A stretch of 13,214 bases of DNA, taken from an uncultured Prevotellaceae bacterium. GTDB lineage: Bacteria; Bacteroidota; Bacteroidia; Bacteroidales; Muribaculaceae. This document shows, in pieces, positions 1 to 5,872 of the stretch. Positions within the stretch are counted from its first letter, which is position 1; each line of letters starts with the position of its first letter. The notes below the pieces were generated by a model. It was not told where the DNA came from. It made no database searches and saw only the letters and a program-made list of their open reading frames with translations. The stretch covers positions 1-13,214 of the forward strand of contig CAJLWM010000056.1 of assembly GCA_905210415.1 (NCBI GenBank), read 5' to 3'. The position numbers and the translations under genes were made by a program.

Positions 1-46
1 TTTCTTTGGGAAGAACTAGACGGGCTAATTGTTCAAGCATGTTCAT
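1..46 (-). CDS. 5' end of a gene leaving the window at the left edge (possible transposase N-terminal protein)
   Basis: On the minus strand an ATG at position 46 opens a frame reading MNMLEQLARLVLPKE that is cut by the window edge. A second in-frame ATG lies at position 40. A good promoter lies directly upstream, which supports a real gene start. From memory, the peptide resembles the first residues of the small ISAon1-type transposase N-terminal proteins of Bacteroidales. Fifteen residues cannot establish this. If the resemblance is right, an insertion-sequence end should lie between here and about position 200. Otherwise the function is unknown. Confidence 0.45.
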   Translation of the reverse strand, partial: MNMLEQLARLVLPKE

Positions 47-50
47 AATG

Positions 51-80
51 CAAAGGTACAAAATACTATGAAACAACAAA
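51..80 (-). promoter_or_regulatory. Bacteroidota-type promoter for the left-edge gene
   Basis: The minus strand reads TACCTTTG at 58-51, an exact match to the TAnnTTTG -7 box. A TTTG at 80-77 lies 18 nt upstream as the -33 element. Transcription would be expected to begin around position 44, almost on the ATG at 46. The transcript is therefore either nearly leaderless or translated from a later start codon. Confidence 0.6.
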
Positions 81-247
81 CACAGCCCCCAGTACTTTTC
101 CACTGAGCCATAATCTGCGCCAACCCGCCTTTTATGGCTTATCAGGGATTCATCATGCCGTCTATTGGGTGAACCTACAGGCAACAGCCCACGCTTGCAA
201 GCATGCGATGAAACTCGTGCAACCCACACAACTATCTTTTATGCCTG
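81..247. other. Intergenic stretch without a recognised gene
   Basis: This stretch lies between the left-edge promoter and the stop of the ADP-ribosylglycohydrolase gene. No convincing terminator is seen for that gene. A perfect 10-bp palindrome, GCTTGCAAGC, sits at 193-202 without a poly-T tract. If the left-edge gene is a transposase, the end of the insertion sequence should be here, but I could not identify terminal inverted repeats with only one end visible. Confidence 0.4.
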
Positions 248-1609
248 CTACTCACGGCAATTCTTATACTTATAATCCAATGCATCCCATGCATAAATAT
301 ATTCATCCCATGCCATTTCTGCATCACCACCCACTTCTTCAACAAGGAGATATAAAAACAATGCAACCCCAGCTTCATCACCATTAACTCCGAATTCACA
401 CAGACTCTGATTTATTCTCAAATGGTCAATGCAATATGATTCATCATCGTTTTTTATATAATGTGCCTCAAAAGCACATACACCTGTCCAACTACGGAAA
501 TAACGAATGTATTCTCCATCACACACCATAGCCCAATGATCTTCTTGAGATTCGGGAATGTGCCCACGGCGCAAAACATACATTGCATCAGCAGGAACAA
601 CAAAATCTATTCTAGCCTCAGAAACATCCTCTTTGTTGGTTGGCATTGGTTCAAACCTTCCCATATCCATCGTAGCTACAGTCTGCTTATCGGGCAAAGG
701 ACTCTTACCTGACAAAAGATTGTTTAAATTCCCCAAACCCAGTTTCCAACGCATAATAATTTGGGATTGTTTACGCTTTTCCTCCTGCGGCACAATACGA
801 GGGGTATACGCACGCACATGTTTGCAAAAGGCCTTTACAACTCTACGCATCTCCATAGGCAGATAATCCAAGGCTTTCTTGCGCATGTCATCGGGAATCG
901 GCCAAATCACCTCTGCAATACTTCCAACTATAGATCCAAGAGTATCTGCATCAGCCCCAAGACAAACGGCTCGGCGAATAGCATCCTCAAAACTACAGCT
1001 ACGACTTATAATGCTCAAAGCCACAGGCACTGTACCTTGACAAGTCACATCAAACTTGTTCATGACCTCCTCCTGACTGATATTTATGTCATATCCAGAG
1101 AACGAGACACATGGGTCTATAATCATTTCTCTTATAGCTCTATGGGTAATTGCCCTTCCTGCGTAAGCCTTTCTCATTTTTAATGCCAAATGTATGGCCA
1201 AAGCAACGGTTTGCGCACCTTTTATGCCCTCAGGATGGTTGTGTGTGCATGCCGCCGACAACTCAGCATTGGCAAGCACGCTTTCCTTATCAACAAAAGC
1301 CCAACCCACGGCACTAACCCTCATCGCAGAGCCATTGCCAAATGATCTATATGGCTTAGGATTGTTATCATTTATCCATGATGCAAACCGTCCACCATAA
1401 CTGCCCATGGGGTGAGGATAACGCCTACACCACTCATGAAGGTTTGCGCCATAACCCTTGTGGTTCAGTATAGCATCAGCCACAGCAACGGTGCATATGG
1501 TATCGTCTGTAAAGCTATTCTTGTCGGAAAACAACTCAAAGTTATAATCATTGGTGGGATCAAATTCCCAGCGACTTCCCACAATGTCGCCAATTATCGC
1601 TCCTAACAT
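248..1609 (-). CDS. ADP-ribosylglycohydrolase (ARH/DraG) family protein with an extra C-terminal domain
   Basis: This family hydrolyses the bond between ADP-ribose and a protein, nucleic acid or small molecule, using two metal ions. Residues 1-268 form a complete ARH domain. It has the GAIIGDIVGS opening, the metal-binding TDD at 34-36, GNGSAMR at 91-97, THNHPEG at 122-128 and the second metal motif GADADT at 218-223. No signal peptide is present, so the protein should be cytoplasmic. Residues about 270-330 look like a polar linker. Residues about 335-445 form a second domain with the conserved-looking segments RGHIPESQEDHW (348-359) and YFRSWTG (370-376), which I do not recognise by name. 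The usual family length is near 250-350 residues, so 453 is long. The gene follows the Nudix regulator by 62 nt with no TAnnTTTG box between, so it is probably cotranscribed. The true substrate is unknown. Confidence 0.88.
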   Translation of the reverse strand: MLGAIIGDIVGSRWEFDPTNDYNFELFSDKNSFTDDTICTVAVADAILNHKGYGANLHEWCRRYPHPMGSYGGRFASWINDNNPKPYRSFGNGSAMRVSAVGWAFVDKESVLANAELSAACTHNHPEGIKGAQTVALAIHLALKMRKAYAGRAITHRAIREMIIDPCVSFSGYDINISQEEVMNKFDVTCQGTVPVALSIISRSCSFEDAIRRAVCLGADADTLGSIVGSIAEVIWPIPDDMRKKALDYLPMEMRRVVKAFCKHVRAYTPRIVPQEEKRKQSQIIMRWKLGLGNLNNLLSGKSPLPDKQTVATMDMGRFEPMPTNKEDVSEARIDFVVPADAMYVLRRGHIPESQEDHWAMVCDGEYIRYFRSWTGVCAFEAHYIKNDDESYCIDHLRINQSLCEFGVNGDEAGVALFLYLLVEEVGGDAEMAWDEYIYAWDALDYKYKNCRE

Positions 1610-1671
1610 AATAATATTGGTTTTGGTTTATTGTTATTATACTATTCATCCTTTACGCATTAGCATATTTC

Positions 1672-2364
1672 TTAAAACTCTAATTTGAAACCTTTTTGTT
1701 TCAATTCATTGTATTTTTCTCGGTTAAAACAATAAAGGTATGCTTCACGTTTTGGCGTAGGCCAAACCGTTTCCTCCAATTGCGTGAGAATATCAAGGTG
1801 CAACATTTTCTTAGCAAAGTTGCGTCGGTCAAAGTTGACTCCCAAAATGGCCTCATACAGCATCTGCAACTCCTTCAATGTGAATTTTTCAGGCAATAAT
1901 TCAAAGCCTATTGGTTGGAAGTGAATGCGTTCACGCAATTTATCCAATGCCATACGCAGTATTAAATCGTGATCAAAAGCCAGTCGTGGAATTTCGTCCA
2001 TGCCGAACCATTCTGCTCTGGCAGCATCATCACCACCCTTCACATCCGCAATCTTCACAAGAGCGAAAAAAGCAATAGAGATGACACGTTCACGAGGGTC
2101 ACGATTTGGGTCAGTGAAGCAATGAAATTGCTCTATATAATAAGGTGATAGATTTGTTTCTTCTTTAAGCTCTCGCAAGGCACCCTGTTCAGCCGACTCT
2201 TCCATTTTCATAAAACCTCCAGGAAAAGCCCACATTCCCTTATAGGGTTCTGCCCCTCGCTCTATGAGTAACACCTTTAACTTCATTCCATCAAAACCGA
2301 AGATAACACAATCTGTTGCTACCGAAGGATGTGGATATTTGTAACAATACATTTCTTGCTCCAT
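1672..2364 (-). CDS. Nudix-domain transcriptional regulator (NrtR/AraR-like)
   Basis: An N-terminal Nudix domain (about 10-140) is followed by a winged-helix-like domain (about 150-225, starting FTLKELQMLYEAILG). This is the layout of the NrtR/AraR family, in which the Nudix fold binds a ligand (ADP-ribose for NrtR, L-arabinose for Bacteroides AraR) and the C-terminal domain binds DNA. The Nudix box begins at G50, with E56, R64, E65, E68 and E69 all kept. The usual glycine before the last hydrophobic position is Asn71. The metal-binding glutamates therefore survive and some hydrolase activity cannot be excluded. The upstream region has a strong promoter flanked by two related 15-bp palindromes, as expected for autorepression. 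The next gene downstream is an ADP-ribosylglycohydrolase, which makes ADP-ribose or a related molecule a reasonable ligand. That last point is inference. Confidence 0.87.
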   Translation of the reverse strand: MEQEMYCYKYPHPSVATDCVIFGFDGMKLKVLLIERGAEPYKGMWAFPGGFMKMEESAEQGALRELKEETNLSPYYIEQFHCFTDPNRDPRERVISIAFFALVKIADVKGGDDAARAEWFGMDEIPRLAFDHDLILRMALDKLRERIHFQPIGFELLPEKFTLKELQMLYEAILGVNFDRRNFAKKMLHLDILTQLEETVWPTPKREAYLYCFNREKYNELKQKGFKLEF

Positions 2365-2387
2365 TTTATATCACTATTTACCATCTT

Positions 2388-2402
2388 GTGTTATTTTTAC
2401 AC
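2388..2402. promoter_or_regulatory. Candidate operator B of the Nudix regulator
   Basis: The sequence GTGTTATTTTTACAC differs from candidate operator A (2445-2459) at two of 15 positions and keeps the GTGT...ACAC ends. It starts 2 nt downstream of the -7 box and covers the expected transcription start. A bound repressor here would block the promoter. Palindromes with GTGT/ACAC-type arms fit what is known of NrtR-type sites, but this site has not been tested. Confidence 0.6.
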
Positions 2403-2404
2403 CA

Positions 2405-2436
2405 CAAAGATAAGCAATTCTTTTTGTATACCCAAA
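2405..2436 (-). promoter_or_regulatory. Promoter of the Nudix regulator gene
   Basis: The minus strand has TTTG at 2436-2433, a 20-nt spacer, and TATCTTTG at 2412-2405. This matches the Bacteroidota -33/-7 consensus. The predicted start is near 2398, giving a leader of about 34 nt before the ATG at 2364. Confidence 0.75.
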
Positions 2437-2444
2437 AATCTTTA

Positions 2445-2459
2445 GTGTAAATTTTACAC
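2445..2459. promoter_or_regulatory. Candidate operator A of the Nudix regulator
   Basis: GTGTAAATTTTACAC is a perfect inverted repeat (7-bp arms around one central base). It lies 8 bp upstream of the -33 element. Its centre is 57 bp from the centre of operator B. Two similar palindromes bracketing one promoter suggest cooperative or looping repression by the adjacent regulator. Confidence 0.65.
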
Positions 2460-2515
2460 AGGATGCTATTTTTTTCATGACACCGCCCACCTAAGCGATA
2501 GGAAAAACAAATGGA

Positions 2516-2554
2516 GGGGATTTCAGACCTATCTCCCTTAGACCCAAAATCCCC
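2516..2554. repeat. Hairpin-forming inverted repeat in the 2365-2680 intergenic region
   Basis: GGGGATTT at 2516-2523 pairs perfectly with AAATCCCC at 2547-2554 across a 23-nt loop. There is no T-run on either side, so it is not a clear intrinsic terminator. It could be a structure at the 3' end of the upstream sigma operon transcript. The rest of 2460-2680 shows no gene or other signal I can support. Confidence 0.45.
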
Positions 2555-2680
2555 ACCCAAGAACTATCCAATGAGCCGTCATCCTGCTTAGCCCATCCTT
2601 CTTCAGATATAACCACGACACAAGACTCGACAACCTTTTTTATTAATTGTTGCGGTTTTCAACATTCTACATTGCTAATA

Positions 2681-3370
2681 CTACTTTGTTTCAATCACTA
2701 TCACGTCATGCGTCTTTCCTATTTCACCATAATCCATAGCGCCCTTTGAACCTCGCTTAAATACTGTAACATTTGATATTTTTGATGGAGCAAGCGCTTT
2801 CACCTCTTGAGATGTTGCAGGCTTTCCATCCACCACATACGAGACATTCTCCGCACTCGCGTTAGTAAATATTTTCAGCACACCATTCTTGCCCTTCTCT
2901 CCGTATGCTTTGGCGACGTCCGATCCAGCTTTATACACGTTTATCGAATTGATGTCACTGGGCTTAATATCATTTATCGAACCACTATACTCCTTACCAT
3001 CCAAAACTATCAATGGCTTTGATTTAAGCATATCAACACTTGTCACCTTCACCTCGCTCTTACCTTCCTTGTTCGGCTTAGCAAGCTTATTTTCACTTGC
3101 TGATGCATCGATTGTGAAGTGTTGCACCTTTGCCGTCACTTTATAGGGTCGGTTTTTCACACTATCTGGCAATACGTCGTCGGTCTGTATGCTGTAAATA
3201 TCCCCACCGTCATTTTTAATTATCTTAAACGACAGTATCTTCTTTCCCGTAAGTTGCGAACCATCGAAATTCTCCACGCTCTTGCCGTTAATGACAAACA
3301 CATTTTTCTGCGCATACGAAACCGCAGTCGCTAAAAGCGCAATAACTGTAAGAACAAATAACTTTTTCAT
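2681..3370 (-). CDS. Small exported protein with repeated TonB-plug-like segments
   Basis: Residues 1-20 (MKKLFVLTVIALLATAVSYA) form a signal peptide with an AxA-like cleavage site just before Gln21. The mature protein contains two clear copies of one motif and a degenerate third. Residues 118-168 run from IVLDGKEY through INVYKAGS and YGEKGKNGVLKIFT. Residues 178-228 run from YVVDGKPA through VTVFKRGS and YGEIGKTHDVIVI. Residues 25-62 start FVINGKSV. The motif (DGK, Ile-x-Val-x-Lys, YGExGKxGV) resembles the plug region of SusC/TonB-dependent receptors and the plug-like tails of Bacteroidota M56/BlaR1-type proteins, but no barrel or peptidase follows. It is the third gene of the ECF sigma operon, 28 nt after the membrane protein gene. 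A role in envelope signalling is inferred; its biochemical function is unknown. Confidence 0.75.
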   Translation of the reverse strand: MKKLFVLTVIALLATAVSYAQKNVFVINGKSVENFDGSQLTGKKILSFKIIKNDGGDIYSIQTDDVLPDSVKNRPYKVTAKVQHFTIDASASENKLAKPNKEGKSEVKVTSVDMLKSKPLIVLDGKEYSGSINDIKPSDINSINVYKAGSDVAKAYGEKGKNGVLKIFTNASAENVSYVVDGKPATSQEVKALAPSKISNVTVFKRGSKGAMDYGEIGKTHDVIVIETK

Positions 3371-3398
3371 ATCTATAATATATTAAGTTGTTAATTCA

Positions 3399-4142
3399 TT
3401 AATTGAGTGCTACAAGACGACTCCCCGACTCATCGTCATTGCTTGATACAATAAAGGTGTTTGACGTTCCATCATCATAATGCTTTGTTACAATATTTGC
3501 ATCGCCCACTTTTCTTATCTCATAGCTTTCTACCTGTTCATCAGGGAAAGTAACTGAAGCCAAAATATCATCTACCCTCTTTATCGCATTTGCTTCCCTT
3601 ATAATATTTCGATTTACCACGAGACATTGCTCGGCTACAGGTTTTATGTCGTTACCTTCATTTTCCTTGGCAGACATTCCCCTCATATCAGGCTCTTGCG
3701 TTTTGCTGACATTCACCTCTGGCTCATCATCACTCACAACCTTCTGCCGACCTTCAGCCAACATCGTCTCCGCAACTGGGCCATTGTCTATTGAAGCCGT
3801 CCATGACCATATGGCAACAGCTGCCAACACACAAGCGCACGCCGCCACAGACACCCATCGCCACAAACGCACAGAGCACTTCTGCACCGGCTGTTCGGCA
3901 GGCAAGTCTGAATCTGAATCCGTCGCAAGATATTGAGAGAACATTGCATCCAGTTCATCATCACTAAAATCATAATCATTGGTCTTAAAACTACGAAACA
4001 TATCCCTATAAAACTGCCATTCAGCAGGCACATCCTCGGCAGTTTCAAAGTATTCGGCAAGCTCAAGTTCCTCCTTTTCTGTGGTCAGACCTTTAATAAA
4101 CTTGCCCAACAGGTTTTCAATATATTCTTTTGAGTATTTCAT
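3399..4142 (-). CDS. Single-pass membrane protein, probable anti-sigma factor of the ECF operon
   Basis: The N-terminal 90 residues are charged and helical and should be cytoplasmic (LLGKFIKGLTTEKEELELAEYF at the start). One membrane segment spans about residues 96-114 (VSVAACACVLAAVAIW). The remaining roughly 130 residues are polar and should lie in the periplasm. This layout, together with the ATGA overlap with the sigma gene stop (4139-4142), is the classic arrangement of a sigma factor and its membrane anti-sigma partner, with translational coupling. The opening residues resemble the short N-terminal helices of Bacteroidota FecR-type anti-sigma proteins, but I see no FecR domain in the periplasmic part. 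The assignment rests mainly on context. Confidence 0.7.
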   Translation of the reverse strand: MKYSKEYIENLLGKFIKGLTTEKEELELAEYFETAEDVPAEWQFYRDMFRSFKTNDYDFSDDELDAMFSQYLATDSDSDLPAEQPVQKCSVRLWRWVSVAACACVLAAVAIWSWTASIDNGPVAETMLAEGRQKVVSDDEPEVNVSKTQEPDMRGMSAKENEGNDIKPVAEQCLVVNRNIIREANAIKRVDDILASVTFPDEQVESYEIRKVGDANIVTKHYDDGTSNTFIVSSNDDESGSRLVALN

Positions 4143-4633
4143 CGTTTTGCCATGTTTATGTTCTTTAAAAGCTCCATTCGTGCCTTACTTATCATTCCGC
4201 GCACAGAGTTTTCCGTCGTGCCAAGCACGCGAGCCATATCTGCATACGACATATTCTCCACATTGCGCATTCTGATAATGGCGCGATATTTATCGCTAAG
4301 CGAGTTTATGCTCTGCTTAAGCAATAGCTGACTCTCTTGACTTTCCAGCCGGCTTTGCGGATTGTCAGCATCGCTCATGTTGCCCAACGTCTCTACCTGC
4401 ACACCCTGTCGTGCATCTCGCAACATATTGAGCGACACATTCCTGCACACGACCGAACCCATGTGCTGCATTTTAGCTACATCCGCTATCCGCTCACGTG
4501 CAATCCACAATTTCAGGAGAGTCTCCTGAACAGCATCCTCAGCGTCAGAGTCATTCATAAGATAGTGCATAGCCTGTTTTAGCAGACCACCACGCAGACT
4601 TTCTGCACCATTCACAAACTCCTGTATTTCCAC
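4139..4633 (-). CDS. ECF-type RNA polymerase sigma factor
   Basis: The product is 164 residues, a normal length for the ECF sigma-70 family. Region 2 runs from about residue 10 to 75, with the core motif DAEDAVQETLLKLW at 30-43. Region 4 covers about 112-160, with the helix-turn-helix MSYADMARVLGTTENSVRGMISKAR. It should direct RNA polymerase to envelope- or stress-related promoters and be held inactive by the next gene's product. The start is a GTG at 4633. No in-frame ATG lies upstream in the leader, and starting any later would remove region 2. The leader before it is A-rich (AAAAAGAAAAGA), as usual for this phylum. A TAGTTTTG promoter box lies 59 nt upstream. Confidence 0.92.
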   Translation of the reverse strand: MEIQEFVNGAESLRGGLLKQAMHYLMNDSDAEDAVQETLLKLWIARERIADVAKMQHMGSVVCRNVSLNMLRDARQGVQVETLGNMSDADNPQSRLESQESQLLLKQSINSLSDKYRAIIRMRNVENMSYADMARVLGTTENSVRGMISKARMELLKNINMAKR

Positions 4634-4691
4634 GTCATCTTTTCTTTTTGTTTTACATTAATAATAACACAAGAGATATTATTTCGCTACG

Positions 4692-4699
4692 CAAAACTA
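4692..4699 (-). promoter_or_regulatory. -7 box for the ECF sigma operon
   Basis: The minus strand reads TAGTTTTG, an exact TAnnTTTG match. No TTTG is found at the usual 19-21 nt spacing upstream, so only half the promoter is well supported. The leader would be about 50 nt. A promoter lacking the -33 element might be used by the ECF factor itself or need an activator. Confidence 0.45.
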
Positions 4700-4760
4700 C
4701 TGTTTTTTCAGGAATCTCTATTAGAAAATCTCTCGCCACCGTCATTCAATCCAAAACCAT

Positions 4761-4792
4761 TTTGCACAAAATGAAATATTTTCTTAGTTTTG
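4761..4792 (+). promoter_or_regulatory. Promoter of the lactonase gene
   Basis: TTTG at 4761-4764, a 20-nt spacer and TAGTTTTG at 4785-4792 match the Bacteroidota consensus at every defined base. Transcription would start near 4799. That rules out the in-frame ATGs at 4648 and 4771 and leaves 4822 as the first usable start, with a leader of about 23 nt. Confidence 0.75.
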
Positions 4793-4821
4793 CCAAAAAT
4801 AAAAACCTAAAATACGATTCG

Positions 4822-5871
4822 ATGCCAACACTTCCACAAAATACGCAGCTAACCATGCTCGTAGGCACCTACACCTATGATACAAGCCGCGGCATCTATA
4901 CATTTCGCTTCAATCAGCACACTGGAGAACACATTGCGCTTCAATGCGCCAATGTTACAAACCCATCATACCTCGCCATCACACACGACAACAATATCGT
5001 GTATAGCGTAACCGAAAATGGCAACGATAGCAAAATCAATGCACACAGATTCAATGCCGCATCAGGCACACTTGAGCACATCAATAGCGTGAATGCCGAA
5101 GCCGACCCATGCCACATACGCATACTTCCAAACGGACTTATTTGCACAGCCAATTACTCCGACGGTTCAATTTCATTATTTAAAACAAATGCCGACGGCT
5201 CTATACGGCCTGAGCACGAAGTCATACGATTTTCCGCGCCAACTGGCCCTAACACCAAGCGACAGAATGGCGCTCATGTACATTTCACACTACTTTCTCC
5301 CGATGACAGATTCTTACTTACCAACGATCTTGGCACCGACCGCATACACGCATTAGACCTAAACGGCAATATGTCATCCCTGACCGACACCACCGTACAT
5401 CCCGGCTACGGGCCAAGGCACAGTATTTTCTCAACTGACGGCAAGCATCTTTATCTAATCAACGAACTCAGTGGGCACGTCATAGCATATCGCTACGACC
5501 ACAACTCTGGTCTTTTACACGAAATCCAAGATTTACCAGCCGACGATGCCAATGCTGGCGGCAGTGCTGACATCTGCATCAGCCCAGATGGAAAATTTCT
5601 ATACACATCGCACCGCCTCCAAAACGATGGCATTTCAGTGTTCGCCATCGCCGAGGATGGCACACTTACCAAAACAAGCTACTTCAACACAGGCAAACAC
5701 CCACGCAACTTCATCATAACGCCCAACGGCAAATATCTGCTTGTAGCATGCCGCGACGACAACTTTGTAGAAGTGCTACTACGCGACCCTGCCACTGGTG
5801 CATTAAACGACACAGGCGAGCGCATCGCTGTGCCTCGCCCTGTGTGTATCAAATTTGCAAACCAAGAATAG
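4822..5871 (+). CDS. Lactonase family protein, seven-bladed beta-propeller (6-phosphogluconolactonase-like)
   Basis: The 349-residue product has the typical length of the PF10282 propeller lactonases, which include the 6-phosphogluconolactonase of the oxidative pentose phosphate pathway. Family features are the opening LVGTYT (13-18), NPSYLAI (47-53), GPRHSIF (197-203), ADICISPDGKFLYTS (249-263) and HPRNFIITPNGKYLLVA (293-309). The recurring pattern of a proline/histidine turn followed by SPDGK-type blades marks the propeller. No signal peptide is seen from this start, so it is probably cytoplasmic. The reading frame is open back to 4648, but the promoter at 4761-4792 shows that the first 58 codons are not part of the protein. 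The gene is transcribed alone, divergent from the sigma operon and convergent with the next gene. The exact lactone substrate is not proven by sequence. Confidence 0.88.
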   Translation: MPTLPQNTQLTMLVGTYTYDTSRGIYTFRFNQHTGEHIALQCANVTNPSYLAITHDNNIVYSVTENGNDSKINAHRFNAASGTLEHINSVNAEADPCHIRILPNGLICTANYSDGSISLFKTNADGSIRPEHEVIRFSAPTGPNTKRQNGAHVHFTLLSPDDRFLLTNDLGTDRIHALDLNGNMSSLTDTTVHPGYGPRHSIFSTDGKHLYLINELSGHVIAYRYDHNSGLLHEIQDLPADDANAGGSADICISPDGKFLYTSHRLQNDGISVFAIAEDGTLTKTSYFNTGKHPRNFIITPNGKYLLVACRDDNFVEVLLRDPATGALNDTGERIAVPRPVCIKFANQE

Positions 5872-5872
5872 G

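Noticed and set aside
169..387. A 72-codon plus-strand frame rich in His and Met
   Set aside because: It overlaps the 3' end of the ADP-ribosylglycohydrolase gene on the opposite strand and has low-complexity composition with no promoter.
2378..2560. A 60-codon minus-strand frame upstream of the Nudix gene
   Set aside because: It covers the promoter and both palindromic operators, has no family features and is better explained as regulatory DNA.
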